Shown here in pieces: positions 1 to 8,136 of a DNA stretch of 36,487 bases. The notes beneath the pieces are model-generated. The model saw nothing but the letters and a program-made list of their open reading frames with translations, searched no databases and was not told where the DNA came from. Numbering within the stretch: the stretch's first letter is position 1; each line of letters begins with the position of its first letter. The DNA is from an uncultured Saprospiraceae bacterium (GTDB lineage: Bacteria > Bacteroidota > Bacteroidia > Chitinophagales > Saprospiraceae). The translations under genes were made by a program, and so were the position numbers. The DNA lies in NCBI GenBank assembly GCA_938015435.1, contig CALLPN010000039.1, forward strand, positions 1-36,487, written 5' to 3'.

Positions 1-2
1 GA

Positions 3-290
3 GATACGATAGATGTCGATATCGATCTTGGCTTCTTTACAGTGATCCATAAACAGAGAATTAGATTGCATGGCATCGATGCTCCAGAAGTTCGAGGTTC
101 AGAAAGATTCTCAGGACTAGAAAGTAAAGCGTGGCTTAAGCATAAGATCGAAGGAAAAGAGATTGAACTTGTAACCTTCAAAGATGCAAAAGGTAAATAT
201 GGCCGATGGCTTGGAGTGGTCTACTTCAAGAAGCTAAATATTAATCAGTTGATGGTGGAAAAGGAGTTGGCTGAGTTTTCTAAATCTTGA
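3..290 (+). CDS. Staphylococcal nuclease (thermonuclease)-like protein, 5' end cut by window edge
   Basis: The frame is open to the left edge, so the N-terminus is missing; the GTG at position 42 is an internal valine, not a convincing start. The visible part covers most of an SNase fold. It shows DTIDVDIDLGFF, then RIRLHGIDAPE, which aligns with the SNase segment carrying catalytic Arg35, Ca-binding Asp40 and Glu43, and then KYGRWLGVVYF, which matches the segment with Arg87. All these catalytic positions are kept, so the enzyme is probably active as a Ca-dependent DNA/RNA phosphodiesterase. Whether it is secreted cannot be judged without the N-terminus. It runs convergently into the next gene with one base between the stops, and it is the leftmost visible gene of the accessory region. 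Confidence 0.8.
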   Translation, partial: DTIDVDIDLGFFTVIHKQRIRLHGIDAPEVRGSERFSGLESKAWLKHKIEGKEIELVTFKDAKGKYGRWLGVVYFKKLNINQLMVEKELAEFSKS

Positions 291-291
291 T

Positions 292-1347
292 CTAACTTCT
301 TAAAAATGCTTTAAATAATTTTGCAATTTTAGGAAGTGATCCTCCTAGCCTGTGATCATCATCTAGCAAATGCAATGAGTAATTGTTACTCTTTGCAAAC
401 CTCACTGAGTTTTCAAACGGAATTATATCATCTGACCACCCATGAACAATTTCCACTTTAGATGCTAATGGTTTGTAATTCTGAATTGGGTAATCCTTCA
501 TAAATAATGCAGGAGCTAATAAAAACAAACCTGTAATATTTGTTGAGTTAGAAACTACTGTTGATACATATCCTCCCATACTTGACCCTACAAGTACTAT
601 GTCATTTTTTCTTTGAAAATCTATTGTCTCTTCCAGAAGAGATACTCTGGATGTTACATCATCGATATTACTGTAATCGATAGAAATAGTTTTGTATCCA
701 AGATTCTCAGCCACAGTTCGCATCATATTTATTTTGCGACCGTTAGGGCCGCTTTCCTTTCCATGAGAAAAGATCACAGTACTTTTCAACTTTCTTTTTC
801 TTGTTTTTTCGACTTTGATAGTATTTATTAACTCTGGAAGCTCATGCATTAAATTCCATTTATCCCCAATTGCAATTAACCTATCTTCTAGTTGATTAAT
901 AACCGAAACCTCTAATGGTATATGAATAAACCAAACCTTATCTGCACCAGCTTCCCCAAATTGTTTAGCACCTTTTGCTCTGGAAAGTGATATATCGTAG
1001 TCCACAGCAATTTCATACTTTGTCTTCCTCTTACCAGAACTGGAAAGATATTCAGAATATAAAGTTGCTATGTTAAGTTGAGATTTTTTCTGCCATATAT
1101 ATCTACTAAATCTTTTAGCTAGTGATTGTCCTTCCGCCTTACCAATATAGATTGGCCTTTCATCACACCCCCAAATATAAATTCCTGTTGAGTTAAATGA
1201 ATCAAGTGACTTTGCTCTTTTAGCATCCTTCCAATTTATCCGCTCATTAGTATAAGCACCATTCGTCCAATAGTCCTTAGTGAAACTACTAGATAAGAAA
1301 TCATTATACTCTTTGAAAAGATCGCTGCTTTTATGATCAAATACCAT
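292..1347 (-). CDS. GIY-YIG nuclease / alpha-beta hydrolase fusion protein
   Basis: This 351-aa protein joins two enzyme domains. The N-terminal part has GIYIWGCDERPIYIG, the paired GIY and YIG strands of GIY-YIG nucleases, followed by a KRFSRY segment carrying the usual Arg and by QLEDRLIAIGDKWNLM, which fits the conserved catalytic Glu and downstream Asn. The C-terminal part is a compact alpha/beta hydrolase of the YqiA/RBBP9-like kind. It has an HGKESGPNGRK entry loop, a GSSMGG nucleophile elbow (Ser), GWSDDIIP (Asp) and DDDHRL (His), so the triad looks complete. The frame stays open upstream to 1536, but those 63 residues run into the hairpin-rich region and look random, so I chose the ATG at 1345-1347. 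Both domains appear active. I do not know a characterised protein of this architecture; a role in defence is inferred from context only. Confidence 0.75.
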   Translation of the reverse strand: MVFDHKSSDLFKEYNDFLSSSFTKDYWTNGAYTNERINWKDAKRAKSLDSFNSTGIYIWGCDERPIYIGKAEGQSLAKRFSRYIWQKKSQLNIATLYSEYLSSSGKRKTKYEIAVDYDISLSRAKGAKQFGEAGADKVWFIHIPLEVSVINQLEDRLIAIGDKWNLMHELPELINTIKVEKTRKRKLKSTVIFSHGKESGPNGRKINMMRTVAENLGYKTISIDYSNIDDVTSRVSLLEETIDFQRKNDIVLVGSSMGGYVSTVVSNSTNITGLFLLAPALFMKDYPIQNYKPLASKVEIVHGWSDDIIPFENSVRFAKSNNYSLHLLDDDHRLGGSLPKIAKLFKAFLRS

Positions 1348-1461
1348 TTTTCTATTTTTAATACTTGTATAATTATAGCTAATAATCCAGACGAATGCAA
1401 TCATTACAATATAGCTATTCTTTTTACTTTTTAAGAGCTGTGATCCTCTAGCAGACACTGC

Positions 1462-2196
1462 GTAGGTGCGGTGGTGGAGCGTAGCGGAGACATCGTGCCT
1501 ACCTGTGCTGCTATGTGGGCAGAAAGTGGGCGCCATCTAACTGGGCTATGAAAATGGACAGGCTTGTACCTGGACAGTCATAGACAAACGGTGCAATTAG
1601 GTGTGGATGAGTGACAGCCATGACGAGGAACGACGGCATGGTGAAACGTGAGGAGCACCTAGAGTATAGCTTAAAGATCAGCTGTTCGAGGGAAGGAATC
1701 GAGTATTGAATCAGCTGATGCGCGGAGCGAACAGACCAGTAAGCCCTACCGCTGAAAGCGAGTGCCGAGAGGTACTAAACTAAAAAAGAGGGCTTGGTGG
1801 GCTGTGAGGTGCAGATGGCAGAGCTGCCCACAAAAAATATGTGGTGGTATAGTAGGAGCTCTACTGATGCAGCATAGATCTTTTCTCAGCTAATTGGGTG
1901 GCTTTTGAGAATAGCTAGCTGAGATATGGCTATGCAAATGAACCACTCTACAGAGATGAGCGCAGCGAAATAGATGGATAGTGGCAGTAGTGCTCATGCT
2001 ATATAAACAACCACAGGTGAGAATGAGAGGACAGCACTCAGCTATAGTGACAAAGGTGCTGCAGCTGTAGTGCAACGAAAGTGTAGCTCCTGTTACCGTG
2101 TATACGGTATGGCGGTATAGATGAAGCAACCGAACAGGCGAACGCCATATCACAGCTCACATACCAACGTCTGACGAAGGAAGCGGAAGGTATGTG
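1462..2196 (+). ncRNA. Candidate large structured non-coding RNA (about 735 nt, family not recognised)
   Basis: This stretch has no credible protein and is much richer in G and C than its flanks (29 of 60 bases at 1621-1680 against 15 of 60 at 2281-2340). It is packed with hairpins: 1462-1470/1494-1502 (9 bp), 1677-1684/1712-1719, 1741-1747/1789-1795, 1797-1802/1826-1831, 1851-1855/1861-1865, 1872-1877/1930-1935 enclosing 1884-1892/1916-1924 (9 bp), 1989-1994/2033-2038, 2094-2099/2104-2109 (four-base loop), 2109-2114/2143-2148 and 2158-2165/2189-2196 (8 bp). The first stem contains U-G and G-U pairs that would be A-C mismatches on the other strand, which favours plus-strand transcription. A motif GAGCG(T/C)AGCG(G/A)A occurs at 1477 and again at 1958. 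I saw no group II intron domain V, no group I intron core, no RNase P, tmRNA or 6S signature, and no reverse transcriptase nearby. The ends are set by the outermost stems and are approximate. Confidence 0.55.
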
Positions 2197-2344
2197 TCTA
2201 ATAAAGAAATACGACCAAAGGGAGTATGTAACTATTATTTTTAGAAATTTACTGTCATAAAGAATTATCACCAAACTGACGATCATTTCTTATCTATTCA
2301 AGATGTATTTTCATTCTCTCAATAATTCTGACATTAAAACAAAA

Positions 2345-5300
2345 CTATAATCTCAGAAAAGGAAGGTCATGAACTTCTACAACTGTTGAATGACCTTTTA
2401 TATGGTTTTGCATTTTTAGTCTTTTGTTTACACCCCAAAGAGGATGCATCAAAACATAAGTAGTTTCTTCACATTGTATCGCAATCAACTTTTCCGAAAA
2501 AAGAACTTCACCATTCAATTTAACCTTAAGAGCATTTAATGTGTCTTGCAAAAATCCATTCCAATAATCTTGAGTAAAATCCAACTTAGCCTCTTCGTCA
2601 CTAGAAAGCCTTGCAAAATCTAAAGCAATTCTCCAATTTAGATCGCCATGATTTTTTTGATTATGAAAATCGTTTAAGCAATCGTAGCATGAACCATCAC
2701 AACTATGGGTAGTATCAAGGAGCGACTTATAAATGACGCCGTCTTTCAAAAGTGGGTTTATTAACGCCTGTTGTGATATACTAAGATCCACTGAACCATT
2801 AATATAATTACAATATCCTGCACCATTTTCCATCTTTTCAATTAAAATTATTTCAGGGACACCTTTAAGATTGAATCTAAATGAGACATCTAGTTCTGAA
2901 GACTCTATTTCTAAAAAATCGCATACACTTTTACGCATGAGATAGCCCCATGATAAAAAGGCTTGACGGATGGATCTCGCATTTGGTACATCATCAAATA
3001 ATAATTCCCAGTTTAGAAATTGAATTGTTAAAACACCAGTATGCCTTGAGGCAACAAATGCTACATCCTTAAAATCTTCATCAGTAAAATTATAATTTCG
3101 TGGAAAATCAATAAAATCTTTTGACAACCATCGATAGTCCCTATCATTTTGGTCTCTATGCAACCAAAGCCTAAAAAGTTCACCTTTATTATCATTGATT
3201 TCTCTTACTAAGCCATTTCTGGGTATTTGATTTGAACTTATTAAAATGTTATCAAATTGGTTACTATAATCTAGTGTACTTTTGGATGCGTCTAAAAAAA
3301 CTGAAGAACTTTGAGGGTTATACTCAAAACGACCATTAAAATCTTTCCCACTACGCTGTGTGTAATCTGTACAGAATCCCATTGGTTCACTCATAGAAAC
3401 ATAACGTACATTACTCGAATTACAATTCATGCAAATTTGATCAGAATTAGATGCAAAGTCATAGTATGAACAATCCAGGCAATGCTTAGCTGGATCCTCG
3501 AAAAGATTAAGTCCATCAATTTCTCTTACTTGTCCACGTTCTGAATCGTATCCTACAACTCCAACGGAAGTTAGTAATTCTTTATCCTTCACAAGTTGGC
3601 TACCTGGAGCAAAAGTCGATATTGCCATAGATAATTCTCTGTCTACAGAAGCCATCGATCCAAATTTTCTTGGCTTTTCTTGATATAAGTATCTAACTCT
3701 TGTAGGAAACCCATACATAGGAAGTATTCCAGCATAGGCTAAGCGACAACTTAAAGAATCTTCAATATAGGCAGTAGAGGAAACACTGGAATCTATACGC
3801 GCTATGAGCGAATCTAATAAAGAGCTAACAATTTCTTGTTGGTTTGTGACCAAGGTACAATTGGTAATAACGGTGCAGATACGTTCAATTTCGGTTTTAT
3901 TATCTTGTAACCAATTCTGTATACCACCTTTATGTGAGGCCCAATCTTCTGTCATGCCAAAATTACCATGGACATTTTTATCTTCTTTTTCTAGAGAAAT
4001 AGATAAGAACGCTTTTCGCAACACCTCCTTATTGACTAGTCTCTCTGCAATTTCAGGTCTATTTAAAACAAGGTATGGTGCTTTTGGCGTTGAAGAAACA
4101 ATTCTCTCAGGCGCCGCAAAGTGAATTTGATCATGACTTGTATTTTTTGCTATTGAAACAGCATATGAAATTGACTGACCTCTTCTACCAGCCCTACCGA
4201 CTCTTTGCTGATAATTAAATCTCTTAGGGGGAATATTACCCATCATAACCGCCGTTAATGAGCCAATATCTACTCCAGCTTCCATAGTGGTAGTTACACT
4301 TAAAAGATCAATTTCGTCTGATAATGGTCTTTCATTATCCATAAAGATTCCTTGAAAAAGTCGTTGTCTAGCTCTAGCATCATCTTTATTAGTTTGACCA
4401 GTCATTTCCTCACAGTGAAGACGATAAGTTTCTCTTGTTGTAGCAATATCGACATAGTAGTTTTCCTTTCTCTTTTCTTCTAATTCTTCACTTGTTATTG
4501 GTTCTACCTTTCCACTACAGTTAATACAGATCCCAACACTTGTGTGCAAATGAATAGTATTACATGTACTGCATTTAAACGGATTAGAAATCAAATTAGA
4601 TGAAATTATTTCTAATTCAAAAGGTTTTAGAACTCGATTATCATCAGCCACAATTACATTTGAATTTATTAAAATAGTTACCAAGTCATCTTTAACTGCA
4701 CGGATATTCTGTGGGTAGCATTTTCTTATATAATTGCCTAATTTTCTTGGCCATGATGAAGATCTTCTCTTATTTGGTATACCCTTTATTTTCCATGCTT
4801 CGCCAAGAATTCTAATTACAGAATATATAAAGTCGATAGGATAACTACCATTTTCTAAATTCACTACAGACACATAACCAATTCCAAGTGACTCAACAGA
4901 TAATTTTCCATGAACAAATAAACCAACAAGCATTTCACTTTTTAGTGATTCATTAATTTGAACAAATAATTGATTTTGTTGAGAGTTCAAATTAGGTTTA
5001 GCCTTAGCTAAGTCCCAATCATAAATATCCACCCATTCATTATTACCTATTAGTGTATTCTTAGGGCCACCAGGACATATTCCTAATTTTATAAGTTCTT
5101 GTGATATAGGTTGAAGGAGGTCGTTTATCATAACATTGACACTCGCACCATAACGATTTATATCTGGGGTCTCGCCCCAACCAATAGAATCTCTTATACC
5201 TCGAAGATTATCAGCAAAATTTGGATCTGTTCTTCTTAACTCTCCAATTTTAGTTCGCACTTCTTCATTCAAATTTGCTGGATCCCCAGATGCATCAATC

Positions 5301-7327
5301 CAAGCTTTATATAAACTCGCATTTGATTGACGAGACATTAAGTACTTAATCATACTTTGTCTCAATAAATCTCTATAGTGATCAAGCTCTATACCTGCAG
5401 ATAATTTAGCTGCAGCTTGACGGCTATCTGAGAATAGAACTAGCTTAGGATATTTTTCATTAGTGATATTTCTTAATTCAGAATATAATGCATCAGCAAC
5501 TATTTGATTAGTCTTCTGAACACCTGTATAATGACGACCTATGGTAGTAAAACCATTGGCATTTTGTACTCGATCTTCATTGTCACAATTAAGACAATAA
5601 TCTGGATATACACTTGGATGATCTTCCGATGCAGTAAAAGAACAAATATTGGCTTCGACATTTTCAGAAATCACTGCTTGTCTATGCGAATAATTTCTTC
5701 GAAGCCAGTTAGAGGGCATTGAATTTCCTCTTGATGGTCTATAAGGTTTAGGATATATTGTATAATACCTTCCATCAAAACGTCCAGTATCAATATGTAA
5801 TTGAACCTTATCAGAATCTTGATCTTTTTTTCCTCCTAGGTAGATTTCTCCACAATTTCTACAAAACAACACTTCTAAAACAACACTACCACAGGTACAG
5901 TTTGATATTGGTGATCTGTATAGCTTACCAATTGTTCGCTGATCAGTTTTAAACTCTTCTGGAATTTCATCACAATTGGAATTACTACATGCATATAGCC
6001 CTTCAATATTCTTAAAGAAAAAATGAGCTCTCATCGGATGAAGTGGTGAATTGTGTTCTCCTTCTTTAGATAATTCGTTTAGTTGGTTATAGACATTTTC
6101 TTCGGACAATTTATTATTGGACGCTATCTGTTCAATCGACAGCGTTTTTGACTGACTTTGACCAGTAGTAAATAAGCTAGGAGTGGTATGTGATGAATCT
6201 TTGGTGTTATCATTAACAATAGCAAAATTGCTTACTACTGATTCGGAAGGAATTCCAAAGAAACCCGAGAGAAAATTTTGCGCTCCTTTACCATCTTCGA
6301 GACTGGCACTTGAGGCTAGAATTTTTAGCTGAGGTGATGTAGGATGCAGACCAATTCTGTCAAGTAATAAACGAATCGTATACGCGACCTCTGTACCAGA
6401 TGTACCTCGATAAGAATGCAATTCATCAATAACGAGGTGAAATATATTTTCATCACTTTCTTTAATCCAATCTCTAGTTTGTTGCCATATCGACTGTTCT
6501 ACTTCTCTAGTCAACATAATGCCTAACATACTATAGTTAGTAATCAAGATATCAGGTGGAACATCCTGCATATCTGGCCTGTTCCACATTTCCGCAGAAT
6601 TATCCTTCATTGAAGGCACTAAATACTTAAGATCATTGCTATCACTAGAACTAAGAGCTTTTTGCCATTCTCTATGCAAAACTCTTCTATGATTTGTACG
6701 TACTGAACCCTTTTTTTTATTTGGAGTATTCCCTGTATATCTACCAAAGGTAATTTGACTCTTGAACTTGTTCGACATGTAACTCCAAGCACCTGGATCA
6801 TCTAATGATTCACCACTATTCACTGCTTTTCTTAATCTTATCATCTGATCCTCTGCCAACGCATTTAGAGGATACAGTATTAATGACTTTACTGCAGAAG
6901 GCTTCTCTGAACCTTTCGATTTTACCTCTTTGAATAGATTGTATAAGAGTGGAATTAGAAAACTTTCTGTCTTACCTGATCCAGTACCCGTAGTAATTAC
7001 TAGATGTTTATTGTCCTTTAATACAGCTTCTATAGCATCACTTTGGTGCTTATACAACTTATACTTATCAGAGAACAATCCATACTTTGCGAAAGAAGCA
7101 AATTCAGAATCCAATCCTAAACGACTGAGCAATTCTGAAAGCGTTTCTTTTTCTTCATACTTTGGCAGTAATTCTATTATTGGACTTTTACTCACTACGC
7201 CTGGCTCTTCGAATAATGCTGCCCTCTCTTTAGCTACACTATCGTACCTCAGTGCTAATCCAGTATTAATATACTTTAAGTAACTATCTCTAATTGTTTT
7301 ATGTAATTTTTGTATCGAAGAACTCAT
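2345..7327 (-). CDS. Large DEAD/DEAH-box helicase with DUF1998 region (defence-type)
   Basis: This 1660-aa superfamily 2 helicase belongs to the class seen in phage-defence loci. Residues 114-120 are GTGSGKT (Walker A), 152-161 are YPLNALAEDQ (motif Ia type), about 264-268 are TNYSM, and 301-304 are DELH within DELHSYRGTSGTEVA, the form typical of DUF1998-linked helicases. Motif V (TTTMEAGVDIGSL) falls near residue 1010 and motif VI (QRVGRAGRRGQ) near 1046. Cys-rich zinc-ribbon-like clusters occur near 450-500, near 920-940 and in the C-terminal third. A CDGSCYDCLNDFHNQ segment near 1546 marks the DUF1998 part. DISARM splits helicase and DUF1998 functions between DrmA and DrmB; here they are on one chain, as in Druantia DruE or MrfA. 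It is the last gene of a closely packed operon and overlaps the upstream gene by 4 bases. It probably translocates on DNA. Confidence 0.85.
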   Translation of the reverse strand: MSSSIQKLHKTIRDSYLKYINTGLALRYDSVAKERAALFEEPGVVSKSPIIELLPKYEEKETLSELLSRLGLDSEFASFAKYGLFSDKYKLYKHQSDAIEAVLKDNKHLVITTGTGSGKTESFLIPLLYNLFKEVKSKGSEKPSAVKSLILYPLNALAEDQMIRLRKAVNSGESLDDPGAWSYMSNKFKSQITFGRYTGNTPNKKKGSVRTNHRRVLHREWQKALSSSDSNDLKYLVPSMKDNSAEMWNRPDMQDVPPDILITNYSMLGIMLTREVEQSIWQQTRDWIKESDENIFHLVIDELHSYRGTSGTEVAYTIRLLLDRIGLHPTSPQLKILASSASLEDGKGAQNFLSGFFGIPSESVVSNFAIVNDNTKDSSHTTPSLFTTGQSQSKTLSIEQIASNNKLSEENVYNQLNELSKEGEHNSPLHPMRAHFFFKNIEGLYACSNSNCDEIPEEFKTDQRTIGKLYRSPISNCTCGSVVLEVLFCRNCGEIYLGGKKDQDSDKVQLHIDTGRFDGRYYTIYPKPYRPSRGNSMPSNWLRRNYSHRQAVISENVEANICSFTASEDHPSVYPDYCLNCDNEDRVQNANGFTTIGRHYTGVQKTNQIVADALYSELRNITNEKYPKLVLFSDSRQAAAKLSAGIELDHYRDLLRQSMIKYLMSRQSNASLYKAWIDASGDPANLNEEVRTKIGELRRTDPNFADNLRGIRDSIGWGETPDINRYGASVNVMINDLLQPISQELIKLGICPGGPKNTLIGNNEWVDIYDWDLAKAKPNLNSQQNQLFVQINESLKSEMLVGLFVHGKLSVESLGIGYVSVVNLENGSYPIDFIYSVIRILGEAWKIKGIPNKRRSSSWPRKLGNYIRKCYPQNIRAVKDDLVTILINSNVIVADDNRVLKPFELEIISSNLISNPFKCSTCNTIHLHTSVGICINCSGKVEPITSEELEEKRKENYYVDIATTRETYRLHCEEMTGQTNKDDARARQRLFQGIFMDNERPLSDEIDLLSVTTTMEAGVDIGSLTAVMMGNIPPKRFNYQQRVGRAGRRGQSISYAVSIAKNTSHDQIHFAAPERIVSSTPKAPYLVLNRPEIAERLVNKEVLRKAFLSISLEKEDKNVHGNFGMTEDWASHKGGIQNWLQDNKTEIERICTVITNCTLVTNQQEIVSSLLDSLIARIDSSVSSTAYIEDSLSCRLAYAGILPMYGFPTRVRYLYQEKPRKFGSMASVDRELSMAISTFAPGSQLVKDKELLTSVGVVGYDSERGQVREIDGLNLFEDPAKHCLDCSYYDFASNSDQICMNCNSSNVRYVSMSEPMGFCTDYTQRSGKDFNGRFEYNPQSSSVFLDASKSTLDYSNQFDNILISSNQIPRNGLVREINDNKGELFRLWLHRDQNDRDYRWLSKDFIDFPRNYNFTDEDFKDVAFVASRHTGVLTIQFLNWELLFDDVPNARSIRQAFLSWGYLMRKSVCDFLEIESSELDVSFRFNLKGVPEIILIEKMENGAGYCNYINGSVDLSISQQALINPLLKDGVIYKSLLDTTHSCDGSCYDCLNDFHNQKNHGDLNWRIALDFARLSSDEEAKLDFTQDYWNGFLQDTLNALKVKLNGEVLFSEKLIAIQCEETTYVLMHPLWGVNKRLKMQNHIKGHSTVVEVHDLPFLRL

Positions 7328-8136
7328 GCAAACATATTTTTTTTAAAGTTAGATATAGAAAACTGCTTGGGGTACTCATTTAGAATTAAGGATCGATAGC
7401 CATTTGAAAAGTGGCAATTGAAAAATACTGAATGAATTAGTAATCGTAATAGAATAGGAGGAAAGAGGTATGTTTTTACTTCTAAGCCTTTCTCAGAAGT
7501 ATTTGTTGGTTTAAATAAAAGTTCAAACTTAGGGTTTGTACATATAAAAGATATATCTAGCGCAAAAGGATCAACAGTAGCAGATGGTAACTTATACCAA
7601 TTGTTCGAGAGCCTTATCAATCTATATGACCCTTCCGTGTTTTTAAATCTGTAAACGCCAGGCGAAGTATCAATTGCGTTTTTCCATCCACCAAATGACA
7701 ATTGTTCCAATTCGTTAATATCAATATATGAAATGTCATATAACTCCCACTCTCTAATTATAGAAGAAATATTGGGAGCGTACTTCCATGCCATAGGTTT
7801 ATAGGACACTATCGGAATTGATGTGTTGACCTCAACATTTTGAACAATATCATCGGTTAAGATCGAAAAATGATTCTGACTAAACCTAATAGGTAAATTA
7901 ATGCCAACAAACCGATCCTTATTCCTCAGTACCATAGATTGAGATAATCTTAGACATCCTTTTTGAGTATAATCTAGTAACCCTAATGAAATAAGACTAT
8001 TCAATAAAAAATATGGGCTCTCGCCTTCACCTAGAATTACTCTACTTGAATTAAGGGCTCGGTCCTTCGAAATAGTTCTGCTCTGTGCAGAGCTAAACCA
8101 AGATAATAAAGAGATCTGTTTGTGATCAAGAAGCAT
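7324..8136 (-). CDS. Uncharacterised 270-aa protein of the helicase cassette
   Basis: I do not recognise this protein. Residues about 40-70 (ESPYFLLNSLISLGLLDYTQ followed by a short beta-like strand) could be a winged-helix-like element, but that is a weak impression. The rest is mixed alpha/beta with no catalytic signature, no membrane segment and no signal peptide. Its start overlaps the end of the coiled-coil gene by 11 bases, and its stop overlaps the helicase start by 4 bases. Translation is therefore probably coupled to both, and the protein is likely made in step with the helicase as a partner or specificity subunit. The GC content matches the neighbouring cassette genes. Confidence 0.8.
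   Translation of the reverse strand: MLLDHKQISLLSWFSSAQSRTISKDRALNSSRVILGEGESPYFLLNSLISLGLLDYTQKGCLRLSQSMVLRNKDRFVGINLPIRFSQNHFSILTDDIVQNVEVNTSIPIVSYKPMAWKYAPNISSIIREWELYDISYIDINELEQLSFGGWKNAIDTSPGVYRFKNTEGSYRLIRLSNNWYKLPSATVDPFALDISFICTNPKFELLFKPTNTSEKGLEVKTYLFPPILLRLLIHSVFFNCHFSNGYRSLILNEYPKQFSISNFKKNMFA

Noticed and set aside
1348..1536. N-terminal extension of the GIY-YIG-hydrolase fusion (63 codons)
   Set aside because: It overlaps the structured element, its sequence looks random and it adds no domain; the ATG at 1347 sits just ahead of the first recognisable domain.
1462..2196. Group II intron or other known ribozyme as the identity of the hairpin-rich element
   Set aside because: A GTGCG stretch near the start resembles a group II 5' end, but no domain V with its GAAA-capped helix and no reverse transcriptase is present. 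Group I core elements, RNase P and tmRNA signatures are also absent.
1890..2286. Two minus-strand open frames of 82 and 87 codons
   Set aside because: They overlap each other, have no family features and lie within hairpin-rich DNA.
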